64,000 bases of DNA from CAVRXQ01 sp963838845 (lineage in GTDB: Bacteria; Actinomycetota; Acidimicrobiia; Acidimicrobiales; Bog-793), in contig CAWISR010000003.1 of assembly GCA_963838845.1 (NCBI GenBank), forward strand, positions 992,001 through 1,056,000. Reading direction: 5' to 3'. Of the stretch, positions 41,441 through 49,110 are shown piece by piece (the first letter of the stretch is position 1; each line of letters opens with the position of its first letter). The position numbers were made by a program, and so were the translations under genes. The notes below the pieces were generated by a model. The model ran no database searches. It worked only from the letters and a program-made list of their open reading frames with translations, and was not told the origin of the DNA.

Positions 41441-41689
41441 ATGGACGGAAACGTTGACGGGAGCCAGGTCCGATCGCAAGCGATCGCGAACACTGATCAC
41501 GCGCTCGCCGAAGCGCAGTCGCTGCTCGAGCGCGCCGAGGCAGAACTGCGCGAAATCGAGATCGCGATCAGTCACTTCGGATTCGGGGACGAGCCACGCT
41601 GCGACGTCTGCGGCGTACTCGTCGGTGCGAACGGCGAAGGGTCGTCGTCCGGCGAGACGCGCTGCACGGAGCACGCCGCTGCGAACTGA
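41441..41689 (+). CDS. short DksA/TraR-like zinc-finger protein
   Basis: The 82-aa protein has an acidic helical stretch (ALAEAQSLLERAEAELREIEIAI), then Cys54/Cys57 and a distal Cys75/His78 pair. It resembles the C-terminal half of the 126-aa DksA/TraR-like protein at 3012, with one ligand changed from Cys to His. The ATG at 41441 has GGAGG 5 nt upstream; an in-frame GTG at 41429 would place that ribosome site inside the gene. Its target, polymerase or other, is unknown. Confidence 0.7.
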   Translation: MDGNVDGSQVRSQAIANTDHALAEAQSLLERAEAELREIEIAISHFGFGDEPRCDVCGVLVGANGEGSSSGETRCTEHAAAN

Positions 41690-41718
41690 AAGCCAGGCCG
41701 CAGTCGCGAGGTCGGTCC

Positions 41719-42138
41719 TCAGACTTTTTTCGTCTCCTTGAAGATCCGGTCGATCTCGGCGATCCCGCTCAAGAGGCGGTCGGCGACGGCCGTGTCGGAA
41801 GTCTTCTTTGACTCGCCGGCGGCCTTCGTCGTCGTCCAGAACAGCTCGTGGAGCTCTGGGAACTTCGCGGCGTGCTCGGGCTTGAAGTAGTCGGTCCACA
41901 GCACCCAGAGGTGGTGCTTGACGAGTTCGGCTCGCTCTTCTTTGATGAAGACCGCGCGCTCGCGGAAGACCGGGTCGTCGGACGCGTTGAATTTCTCCAT
42001 GCAGGCCTTTACGGACTCGGCCTCGATGCGCGCCTGGGCGGGGTCGTAGACGCCGCAGGGCAGGTCGCAGTGCGCGTGTGCCGTACGGGGCGCGGAAGCC
42101 CGGTCGGCGAAGGCGAGCAGACGTGACGTGAGGGTCAT
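41719..42138 (-). CDS. sodN: nickel superoxide dismutase
   Basis: The 139-aa precursor has a 22-residue leader and then the nickel hook HCDLPCGVY: mature His1, Cys2 and Cys6 are His23, Cys24 and Cys28 of the precursor. The rest is the four-helix core (QARIEAESVKACMEKF, HHLWVLWTDYFKPEH). It disproportionates superoxide in the cytoplasm after proteolytic exposure of His1. The ATG at 42138 has AAGGAG 8 nt upstream; a longer frame to 42330 is antisense to sodX. Divergent from sodX, the expected maturation protease. Confidence 0.95.
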   Translation of the reverse strand: MTLTSRLLAFADRASAPRTAHAHCDLPCGVYDPAQARIEAESVKACMEKFNASDDPVFRERAVFIKEERAELVKHHLWVLWTDYFKPEHAAKFPELHELFWTTTKAAGESKKTSDTAVADRLLSGIAEIDRIFKETKKV

Positions 42139-42163
42139 TGCACGGCTCCTTCGATCGCTCCAA

Positions 42164-42595
42164 GTGCCTCGCGCGCGCGACCAGGCGAAAGATGCCGTTG
42201 CGCGCGCCGATGCCCACCTTAGCGAGGAGGTAGAACAGCGCAACATTCGGCCGCAGCCGTTCGCCACGATCGCGCGGTGGCTCCGCGTCCCCGCTCGAGT
42301 CGTGATCGCCGGGCCGAGCATGCTCCCCACGCTCGAGCCCGGTGATCATGTCCTCGTCCGACGGACGAGGCGGCCCCGTCAAGGTGAACTCGTCGTCTTT
42401 TCCGATCCGCAGGCGCGCCGCCGTCTCGTCGTGAAGCGCGTCCTCGCGACGCACCGAGCGGGCGTCGAAGTCATTGGCGACAACCCTGGCGCGAGCCGGG
42501 ACAGCAAGGATTTCGGGCTCGTTTCGTACGCCAACGTGTTGGGAGTCGTGTGGTATCGGTACGGGCCGCAGAGTCGTTCGGGGCCAGTCCGCTGA
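42164..42595 (+). CDS. sodX: nickel-SOD maturation protease (S26 signal-peptidase-like)
   Basis: An S26-family serine protease with the nucleophile in GPSMLPTLEPGDHVLV, the general-base lysine in LVVKRV and the closing GDNPGASRDSKDFG segment, matching proteases coupled to Ni-SOD. It should remove the SodN leader. The start is uncertain: frames open at 42128 (inside sodN), GTG 42164 and GTG 42302. Good coding character begins near 42260, so 42302 would cut off real sequence, and 42164 is taken as a compromise (143 aa). It is divergent from sodN rather than downstream of it as in Streptomyces. Confidence 0.85.
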   Translation: MPRARDQAKDAVARADAHLSEEVEQRNIRPQPFATIARWLRVPARVVIAGPSMLPTLEPGDHVLVRRTRRPRQGELVVFSDPQARRRLVVKRVLATHRAGVEVIGDNPGASRDSKDFGLVSYANVLGVVWYRYGPQSRSGPVR

Positions 42596-42626
42596 GACCA
42601 GGGCCGAAAGCCTGAGGTCACGACGG

Positions 42627-42632
42627 TAACCT
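42627..42632 (+). promoter_or_regulatory. -10 box for mshA
   Basis: TAACCT is followed by exactly 7 nt and then the ATG at 42640, the textbook spacing for a leaderless transcript. No ribosome site precedes the gene. Confidence 0.5.
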
Positions 42633-42639
42633 CGCCAGA

Positions 42640-43896
42640 ATGCAACGGCTCGCGATGCTGTCGATGCACACCTCGCCGCTCGCCCAACCGGGGACGGGCG
42701 ACGGCGGCGGGATGAACGTGTACGTCCGCGAGCTCTCTTCCTCCCTTGCCCGCGCGGGAATCGCCTGTGACGTCTACACGCGGGCGGACTCTGGAGCTGT
42801 CGCCCCGGTTGTCGAAGTCGAACCGGGATTGACCGTCCACCACGTCGAAGCAGGGCCGCGCGAGCCGATCGAGAAGGGTGCGCTATTCGAGTTCACGGCA
42901 ACGTTCGCCGACGCCGTGGCGGCGCGCATCGACGCGATGGAAGCCGTCGGGGTACCCCGACCCGATGCGATCCACGCCAACTACTGGTTGTCGGGAATGG
43001 CCGGTCACACGCTCAAGCACGAGCTTTCGATCCCGCTCGTCTCGACGTTCCACACGCTCGATCGGGTGAAGGCCGAAACGAGCCCCGAAGAGGTCGATCC
43101 CATCGACCCGCAGCGGCGGGCGCGGGGCGAGGCACAGGTCATCGGGTGCTCCGACGCGGTCTTGGCCTCCTGCGCTGTCGAGGTGGAACAGCTCGTCGAG
43201 CTCTACGACGCCGATCCCGCCCGCGTCGAGATCGTCGCCCCGGGGGTCAACCACGCGTTCTTCTCGCCTGGAGACCAGGCCCAGGCCAGGCGCGCCCTCG
43301 CGTTTCCGACGGACGAACGGATCGTGCTCTTCGTCGGGCGGCTACAGCCGCTGAAGGCCGCCGACGTCGCGCTCGACGTCGTGGCGAGCATCACCGGTCG
43401 CGGGGTCGCCGTCGCGCGCCTAGTGGTGGTCGGCGGACCGAGCGGACCCCATGGTGAAGAGCAGCTCATCGCGTTGCGCAAGCAGGCCGCTGATCTCGGG
43501 ATCGCCGACCGCGTCGACTTCGTTGCGCCACAGCCGCACGAACGGCTGTCGACGTTCTACCGGGCTGCCGACGTGTGCGTCGTCCCGAGCCGGTCGGAGT
43601 CGTTCGGCCTCGTCGCCCTCGAAGCTGCCGCCTGCGGCGTCCCGGTCGTCGCCTCGGCGGTCGGTGGGTTGACAACGCTTGTTGAGCACCAGTCGACCGG
43701 CTTCCTCATCGAGAATCGCGACCCGGGACGTTTCGCCCGGTATGTCGAGCGCCTTCTCGTCGATGCCGATCTGCGCCGCTGCTTCGGGGAGGCCGCGGCG
43801 AGTCGGGCGCGCTCGTACACCTGGCCGATCGCGGCCGCACGGCTGCGCCGCATCTACCAGGACCTCACCGCCGGTTCGCTCCTCGAGTGCAAATAG
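42640..43896 (+). CDS. mshA: D-inositol-3-phosphate glycosyltransferase-like (mycothiol, MshA)
   Basis: The 418-aa GT4/GT-B glycosyltransferase begins LSMHTSPLAQPGTGDGGGMNVYVRELSS, nearly the MshA hallmark, and has the nucleotide-sugar motif VVPSRSESFGLVALEAAACGVPVVAS. MshA joins UDP-GlcNAc to 1L-inositol-3-phosphate in the first step of mycothiol synthesis. Length fits. Other GT4 enzymes share the fold, but the N-terminal motif and actinobacterial context favour MshA. A leaderless -10 box precedes it. Confidence 0.85.
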   Translation: MQRLAMLSMHTSPLAQPGTGDGGGMNVYVRELSSSLARAGIACDVYTRADSGAVAPVVEVEPGLTVHHVEAGPREPIEKGALFEFTATFADAVAARIDAMEAVGVPRPDAIHANYWLSGMAGHTLKHELSIPLVSTFHTLDRVKAETSPEEVDPIDPQRRARGEAQVIGCSDAVLASCAVEVEQLVELYDADPARVEIVAPGVNHAFFSPGDQAQARRALAFPTDERIVLFVGRLQPLKAADVALDVVASITGRGVAVARLVVVGGPSGPHGEEQLIALRKQAADLGIADRVDFVAPQPHERLSTFYRAADVCVVPSRSESFGLVALEAAACGVPVVASAVGGLTTLVEHQSTGFLIENRDPGRFARYVERLLVDADLRRCFGEAAASRARSYTWPIAAARLRRIYQDLTAGSLLECK

Positions 43897-43987
43897 TCGT
43901 CCGCAGCCTCGGCGGCGGTCAGCACAAAAGACCAGTTCAGAGCTTTACTGCTCGGCGACCACGTCATCCCCACTTTCCACACGAACC

Positions 43988-44013
43988 CCGCTGGCCTACA
44001 GTCGCGCCAGCGG
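43988..44013 (+). promoter_or_regulatory. promoter with inverted repeat spanning the -10 box of the HTH gene
   Basis: CCGCTGG (43988-43994) and CCAGCGG (44007-44013) are perfect 7-bp arms around a 12-nt spacer that contains TACAGT (43997-44002), a good -10 box. The right arm runs into the ribosome site GAGAGGAG. A protein bound here, possibly the HTH product itself, would block the promoter. Confidence 0.45.
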
Positions 44014-44019
44014 AGAGGA

Positions 44020-44223
44020 GTGGTGACGCTGTCTGTCCAGTACACGAGATCGCACTTCCTCACGGTCGGTGAGGTCGCGCAGGTGTTGCGCGTCTCGAAC
44101 ATGACTGTGTACCGGCTGATCAACGCGGGTCAGTTGCCGGCCGTCCGGGTCGGCAAGTCCTACCGCGTCCGCGAGGAGGATCTCGACGCCTTCCTCGCCG
44201 GCCGCTTCACCGAAGCCGGATAG
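44020..44223 (+). CDS. excisionase-like helix-turn-helix DNA-binding protein
   Basis: The 67-aa MerR-like winged HTH protein has FLTVGEVAQVLRVSNMTVYRL, then INAGQLPAVRVGKSYRVREEDLDAFL. It closely resembles the small HTH protein that mycobacteria carry beside bS22 (Rv0500A), and more distantly BldC. There are no phage genes nearby, so excision is unlikely; a chromosomal regulator or architectural role fits better. GTG 44020 or 44023 is the start, after GGAGAGGAG. An inverted repeat across its promoter hints at autoregulation. Confidence 0.8.
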   Translation: MVTLSVQYTRSHFLTVGEVAQVLRVSNMTVYRLINAGQLPAVRVGKSYRVREEDLDAFLAGRFTEAG

Positions 44224-44317
44224 CGACCCACCAGAGCTCAGGCCGGGGCCAGGCGTCGTCGCCGACCCCCGGCCGCTGGAGCGCGCGCCAAAACACCTTG
44301 TCGAAGGCGGATTCGCG

Positions 44318-44323
44318 TATGGT
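44318..44323 (+). promoter_or_regulatory. -10 box for rex
   Basis: TATGGT is followed by 7 nt and then the ATG at 44331. The spacing indicates a leaderless transcript and decides between several in-frame starts. Confidence 0.5.
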
Positions 44324-44330
44324 GCCCGAA

Positions 44331-45014
44331 ATGAGGGCGGCGAAGGGGCGCGGCGACGGCGTCGTCCCGCGTCCGACCGTGAACCGACTGCCCCGGTACC
44401 ACCGAGCGCTTGAAGTGATGGTTGAGCGCGGTGTGAGCCACGTCTCGTCTTCCGAGCTCGCCGACGTCGTCGGCGTGAACCCCGCGACTCTGCGGCGCGA
44501 CCTCTCACGGCTCGGCACCTATGGCACGCGTGGCGCCGGTTACGAGGTCGCCGTGCTCCTCGGCGAGGTCGACAAGGCGCTCGCGATCGACCGCGACTGG
44601 CCGGTCGCGATCGTCGGGGTCGGAAATCTCGGCCGCGCTCTTTCGGGATCGGAGGGATTCGGGTCGCGGGGATTTCGCGTGGCGGCGTTGTTCGACGTCG
44701 CCCCGCAGGTCATCGGCACGACGATCAGTGGCGTCAGGGTCGAGCACCTGGAGGCGATGAACGAGGTCTGCCTGCGTGAGCATGTGGCGATCGGGGTGAT
44801 CACGACGCCCGCCTTTGCGGCGCAGTCGGTCTGTGACCGCCTCGTCCAGGCCGGGGTGCATTCGATCCTCAACTTCGCGCCGGCCGTCCTGTCGGCTCCG
44901 GTGCCGGTCGTCATCCGCCAGGTCGACCTCGCCGCCGAGCTGCAGGTCCTCGCCTTCTACCGCGCACGGCGATCGCGTCCGGCGCGGATGAGCGCCTCTC
45001 GCCCCACCCCGTAG
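44331..45014 (+). CDS. rex: redox-sensing transcriptional repressor Rex
   Basis: The 227-aa repressor senses the NADH/NAD+ ratio. The N-terminal winged helix has TVNRLPRYHRALEVM and VSSSELADVVGVNPATLRRDLS; the Rossmann part has VAIVGVGNLGRAL and VITTPAFAAQSVCDRLVQAGVHSILNFAP. Starts at TTG 44298 and ATG 44319 are possible, but ATG 44331 follows a -10 box at leaderless spacing. Rex proteins commonly control respiratory genes, and the nuo operon is 7 kb downstream. I found only a half Rex site there. Confidence 0.92.
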   Translation: MRAAKGRGDGVVPRPTVNRLPRYHRALEVMVERGVSHVSSSELADVVGVNPATLRRDLSRLGTYGTRGAGYEVAVLLGEVDKALAIDRDWPVAIVGVGNLGRALSGSEGFGSRGFRVAALFDVAPQVIGTTISGVRVEHLEAMNEVCLREHVAIGVITTPAFAAQSVCDRLVQAGVHSILNFAPAVLSAPVPVVIRQVDLAAELQVLAFYRARRSRPARMSASRPTP

Positions 45015-45067
45015 CATCTGAGGTCGACCGTCGTCTGCACGGCGGCCCGTCGCCCAGGGAGGTCGGA

Positions 45068-46342
45068 GTGCCGATCGTCGTCGTCAGCCTGCACGAGCGA
45101 GATGCGCCGCTCGAGCTGCTCGACCGGCTCGCAGTATCCGACGACGAGGTACCGAAGGCGCTCGCCCGCCTCGGAGACAGCCCGCACCTTTCCGAGCGTG
45201 TCGTGCTGTCGACGTGCATGCGGACCGAGATCTACGCGGTGGCCGAGCGCTTCCACGACGGGCTCGCCGACATCCAACGCTTTTTCGAGGACCGGCTCCC
45301 CGACTCGCCGTCGGACCTCGCGGCGCTCGCCGAGGCGCTGTTCGTCGAATTCGACGAGACGGCGGCACGCCACCTCTTCGAGGTCGCTTCCGGAATCGAT
45401 TCGCCAGTCCTCGGTGAAGGCGAAGTCCTTCGCCAGGTGCGCGGCGCGCACGAACGGGCTCGAGCAGAGGGCGCCACGGGGCCGATCCTCGACGGTCTGT
45501 TCCGCCACGCGGTCGAGGTCGGAAAGCGTGCCCGCACCGAGACCGCGATCGCTCGCGGCACGACATCGCTCGCACATGTCGCCGTCGAGCTCGCCGCCAA
45601 ACACCTCGGTGGGAGTTTCGACGAAAAACGCGTCGTAGTCGTCGGCGCGGGCGAGATGGGCGAGTCGATCGTCTCAGCGCTCACCCCGCTCGTCCGCCGC
45701 GCAATGGTCGTCGTCGCCAATCGAAGCGCCGACAGGGCGGTCGAGCTCGCGAAGGGCCTGAAGGGTCGCGGTGTCCCGCTCGACACGCTCGGCGCCGAAC
45801 TCGTCGACGCAGACGTCGTCTTCAGCGCAACAGCTGCGAGCGAGGTGCTGCTCAATGCGGACGACCTTCGGCGCGCGCGCACCGGCGGGCACCGCGGCGC
45901 GCTGTTGATCGTCGACGCCGCCGTGCCGCGAGATTTCGATCCCGGCGTCGCGCAACTGCCCGGGGTCTCGCTTCTCGACGTCGACGATCTGCGCGCCTAC
46001 GCCGAGCGCGAGATCGCATCTCGCCGCGCCGAGATCGATCACGTCGTCGAGATCATCGATGACGAGCTCGAGCGGTACGCGCTCGATACCCGGAGCCGGG
46101 ACGTAGCGCCGCTCGTCACCGCTTTGCGGTCGCGCGCAGAGGACGTCCGTTGCGCAGAGCTCGCCCGGGCCGCGGGCGCGATGTCGGAGATGTCGGATGA
46201 CCAGCGCGCGGCCGTCGAGCAGATGACGAAGCGCATCGTCGCGAAGCTCGTCCATGAGCCGACCTTCGCATTGAAGCAACAGGCGGGCACCCCGAAAGGT
46301 GAGCGGCTCGCCGAAGCGCTGCGGACGCTGTTCGGCCTCTGA
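45068..46342 (+). CDS. hemA: glutamyl-tRNA reductase
   Basis: The 424-aa NADPH-dependent enzyme makes glutamate-1-semialdehyde, the first committed step of C5 tetrapyrrole synthesis. Catalytic Cys50 is in VLSTCMRTE (usually STCNRTE), the nucleotide fold is VVVVGAGEMGESIV, and the C-terminal dimerisation helix is present. The GTG at 45068 follows GGGAGG. A TAGCAT -10-like box at 45012-45017 overlaps the rex stop, so hemA may have its own promoter. It heads hemA-C-D-B-L. Confidence 0.95.
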   Translation: MPIVVVSLHERDAPLELLDRLAVSDDEVPKALARLGDSPHLSERVVLSTCMRTEIYAVAERFHDGLADIQRFFEDRLPDSPSDLAALAEALFVEFDETAARHLFEVASGIDSPVLGEGEVLRQVRGAHERARAEGATGPILDGLFRHAVEVGKRARTETAIARGTTSLAHVAVELAAKHLGGSFDEKRVVVVGAGEMGESIVSALTPLVRRAMVVVANRSADRAVELAKGLKGRGVPLDTLGAELVDADVVFSATAASEVLLNADDLRRARTGGHRGALLIVDAAVPRDFDPGVAQLPGVSLLDVDDLRAYAEREIASRRAEIDHVVEIIDDELERYALDTRSRDVAPLVTALRSRAEDVRCAELARAAGAMSEMSDDQRAAVEQMTKRIVAKLVHEPTFALKQQAGTPKGERLAEALRTLFGL

Positions 46343-46377
46343 GTGGGGTCGTCTCCCGCTCCTCGCGCATCCGGTTC

Positions 46378-47289
46378 GTGACGATTCTGCGGCTTGCGAC
46401 TCGGGGTAGTCCCTTGGCGCTCGAGCAGGCCCGGCGTGTCGCCGAACGGTTCGCCCGCCTCGATCCGCCCGTCGATACGGAGATCGTCGTCACAGAAACG
46501 CGGGGTGATCGCGACCCCGAACGGCCGATCCGACTGCTCGGTCGTGACGGCGCGTTCGCCGCCGAGGTCGAGCTCGCAGTGCTCGAAGGCCGTGCCGACG
46601 TCGCCGTGCACTCCGCGAAGGACCTGCCCTCCGCCGCGCCCTTAGAGGGGCTCGTGCTCGCCGCGACTCCCGAGCGCGTCGACGTGCGCGACGCGCTCGT
46701 CGGCAACACCCTCGAGAACCTTCTTCCTGGCGCGCTCGTTGCGACCGGCTCGGCGCGTCGGCGCGCCCAGATCGCGTGGCTGCGGCCCGACCTCGGATTC
46801 GTCGAGCTGCGCGGCAATATCGCGACCCGCCTCACGAAGGTGCCGGCGAACGGGGTGGTGGTCGTGGCCTATGCCGCGCTGTTGCGGCTCGGACTCACCG
46901 AAACCGCGGACGAGGTGCTCTCGAGCGACGCGGTGCTGCCCCAGGTGGGCCAGGGCGCGCTCGCGTTGCGTTGCCGCTCGGAAGACGCGGCGACCCGGCA
47001 ACTCTGCGCCGCAATCGACGACTTGCTCGTCCACCGAGCGATCGATGCGGAGCGCGAGTTCCTCGCACGACTCGGCGGTGGGTGCGACGCACCCGTCGGC
47101 GCGTATGCGAGTTGCCCGGACGTGTCGTCCCCGGTCCATCTCGAGGCGTTCGTCGCCCGAGAGGACGGCCATGCGCTCGTGCGCGGCGCGCTCGAGGGTA
47201 ACGATCCGGTCGCGCTCGGCCACGCCCTCGCCGACGACGTGTTGGATCGGCGCGGAGGGCGCGCTCTCATCGCACCCGCCGTCTCATGA
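46378..47289 (+). CDS. hemC: porphobilinogen deaminase (hydroxymethylbilane synthase)
   Basis: The 303-aa enzyme polymerises four porphobilinogens. LRLATRGSPLALEQA, DVAVHSAKDLPS, VGQGALALRCR and the dipyrromethane-anchoring Cys236 in GGGCDAPVGAYA are present. The GTG at 46378 begins 36 nt after hemA. The stop overlaps hemD (ATGA). Confidence 0.95.
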   Translation: MTILRLATRGSPLALEQARRVAERFARLDPPVDTEIVVTETRGDRDPERPIRLLGRDGAFAAEVELAVLEGRADVAVHSAKDLPSAAPLEGLVLAATPERVDVRDALVGNTLENLLPGALVATGSARRRAQIAWLRPDLGFVELRGNIATRLTKVPANGVVVVAYAALLRLGLTETADEVLSSDAVLPQVGQGALALRCRSEDAATRQLCAAIDDLLVHRAIDAEREFLARLGGGCDAPVGAYASCPDVSSPVHLEAFVAREDGHALVRGALEGNDPVALGHALADDVLDRRGGRALIAPAVS

Positions 47290-48092
47290 GCGAGTCCGGT
47301 GCGGGCGATCGATCCGGATCTTCCGCACTTCGGAATTGGACGATCGTCGTCACCCGCCCCGCCCATCAGGCGGACGCGCTCGTCGCGGCGCTCGAGCGCC
47401 ACGGTGGGATCGTCTTTTCCGTGCCGACGATCGTGATCGAAGCTCCCGATGACGGTGGGTTGCGTCTTCGCGACGCTGCGGCGCATCTGTCCGGGTTCGA
47501 TTGGGTCGTCTTCACCTCGGAGAACGCGGTCGATCGAATGATCGATGCGCTCGGTGACGTTCGCGGTTTTGCGCAGGTACGCGTCGCTGCGATCGGGCAA
47601 GGGACCGCCGAATCGCTCGCGCGGCGCGGTGTCGCCACCCACCTCGTTCCTGAGCAGTACGTCGCCGAGGCACTCGTCCACGCCTTCCCGCACCCAGACG
47701 GACACGGAAGGGTTCTTCTCCCACGCGCCGCGGTCGCAAGGGACGTCGTGCCTGAAGGCCTGCGCGAGCTCGGCTGGCACGTCGACGTCGTCGAGGCGTA
47801 CCGAACGGTCCCGGCGGAGATCTCCCGGTCCGTGCTCGACCGTGTGCGCTCAGCGGACGTCGTCACCTTCACGTCGTCTTCCACGGTGCTCGGCTTTCTC
47901 GAAAACGGCGCTGCCTCGGATCTCCCGCCCGTCGTCGCGTCGATCGGCCCGATCACGACGGCCACGGCGGAGGATGCGGGAATCGAGGTGTCGGTCGAAG
48001 CGGGCGTGCACACCTCGGCTGGCCTTGCGGAGGCGCTGGTGGCGTTCGCGCGCACGAACGGCGGTCCCGACCGTCGTTCCGCTCGGTCGTAA
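47286..48092 (+). CDS. hemD: uroporphyrinogen-III synthase
   Basis: The 268-aa two-domain protein of the poorly conserved HemD family has WTIVVTRPAHQADALVAALERHG at the N-terminus, DWVVFTSENAVDRM, and DVVTFTSSSTVLGFLENG, ending IGPITTATAEDAGIEVSVEA. It cyclises hydroxymethylbilane with D-ring inversion. Unlike mycobacterial HemD it is not fused to a methyltransferase. Coupled to hemC by ATGA; the hemB promoter overlaps its stop codon. Confidence 0.93.
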   Translation: MSESGAGDRSGSSALRNWTIVVTRPAHQADALVAALERHGGIVFSVPTIVIEAPDDGGLRLRDAAAHLSGFDWVVFTSENAVDRMIDALGDVRGFAQVRVAAIGQGTAESLARRGVATHLVPEQYVAEALVHAFPHPDGHGRVLLPRAAVARDVVPEGLRELGWHVDVVEAYRTVPAEISRSVLDRVRSADVVTFTSSSTVLGFLENGAASDLPPVVASIGPITTATAEDAGIEVSVEAGVHTSAGLAEALVAFARTNGGPDRRSARS

Positions 48093-48095
48093 AGT
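48090..48095 (+). promoter_or_regulatory. -10 box for hemB overlapping the hemD stop
   Basis: TAAAGT begins with the hemD stop codon TAA and lies 6 nt before the hemB GTG at 48102. This suggests an internal leaderless promoter separating hemB-hemL from hemA-C-D. Confidence 0.45.
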
Positions 48096-48101
48096 CGCAC
48101 T

Positions 48102-49106
48102 GTGAATTCGAAATCGGCCGTCGCGTTCCCTGGGCGAAGAATGCGTCGTCTGCGCCGCACGGCGGCTATCCGCCGGCTCGTTGCCGACACATCGGTCACG
48201 GTCGATGATCTCGCCGCACCGGTCTTCGTGCGCGAGGGAATCAAGGAGCCCGCACCGATCGCGACGATGCCCGGAGTGGTCCAGCACACGGTGGACTCGC
48301 TCGTCGTCGAAGCGAAGCGCCTCGTACAGCTCGGAATCCCCGCCCTCGTGCTGTTCGGCGTTCCCGAGGAAAAGGACGGACGGGGAAGCGGTGCTTCGAA
48401 CCCGGACGGAATCGCGCAGCGGGGGTTGCGCGCGGTGCGCGACGCGATCGGAGACGAGCTCGCGCTTATCGCGGATCTCTGCCTCGACGAGTACACCGAT
48501 CACGGACACTGTGGGCTGCTCGATGCGCACGGTGTCGTCGACAACGACGCGACCCTCGAGCGCTACGCCGAAGTGGCCCTCGCCCAAGCAGCCGCAGGAG
48601 CGGACATCGTCGCCCCGAGCGGGATGATGGACGGTCAGGTGCGGGCGATCCGGTCTGCGCTCGACGAATCAGGTCATAGCGCCGTTGCGGTGCTTGCCTA
48701 CGCGGCGAAGTACGCCTCCGCGATGTACGGGCCGTTCCGCGACGCCGTCAATGTAACGATCGCCGACGGCGGTGACCGACGCAGCTATCAGGAGGATCCG
48801 GCGCGCTCAGACGAGGGTATCGCCGAAGCGTTGCTCGACGTCGCGGAAGGTGCGGACATCGTGATGGTGAAGCCCGCGCTCCATTACCTCGACGTCCTCT
48901 CCGACGTCTCCCGCGCCGTCGACGTCCCGGTTGCCGCGTATCACGTGAGCGGGGAGTACGCGATGCTCGTGGCGGCAGCCCAACTCGGCGCGATCGATCT
49001 CGACTCGGCGATCACAGAGACCTTGCTCGCGATCAAGCGTGCCGGAGCCGATTTCATCCTCACATACTTCGCGCAACGCGCAGCCGAGCTCTTCAGCGTT
49101 CGCTGA
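48102..49106 (+). CDS. hemB: delta-aminolevulinic acid dehydratase (porphobilinogen synthase)
   Basis: The 334-aa enzyme condenses two aminolevulinates. The active-site lysines are in AYAAKYASAMYG and MVKPALHYLD. The metal-loop sequence is DLCLDEYTDHGHCG: two of the three zinc cysteines remain, and the middle one is Asp, an intermediate between zinc- and magnesium-type enzymes. The GTG at 48102 is preceded by a -10 box instead of a ribosome site. Confidence 0.95.
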   Translation: MNSKSAVAFPGRRMRRLRRTAAIRRLVADTSVTVDDLAAPVFVREGIKEPAPIATMPGVVQHTVDSLVVEAKRLVQLGIPALVLFGVPEEKDGRGSGASNPDGIAQRGLRAVRDAIGDELALIADLCLDEYTDHGHCGLLDAHGVVDNDATLERYAEVALAQAAAGADIVAPSGMMDGQVRAIRSALDESGHSAVAVLAYAAKYASAMYGPFRDAVNVTIADGGDRRSYQEDPARSDEGIAEALLDVAEGADIVMVKPALHYLDVLSDVSRAVDVPVAAYHVSGEYAMLVAAAQLGAIDLDSAITETLLAIKRAGADFILTYFAQRAAELFSVR

Positions 49107-49110
49107 AACA

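Noticed and set aside
43967..43978. DnaA-box-like CTTTCCACA near the HTH gene
   Set aside because: Single imperfect copy, no cluster, no dnaA or dnaN nearby; not an origin.
44020..44223. Excisionase-like gene as a sign of a prophage or integrative element
   Set aside because: No integrase, att repeats or phage genes around it, and the same small HTH gene is a stable chromosomal gene in mycobacteria.
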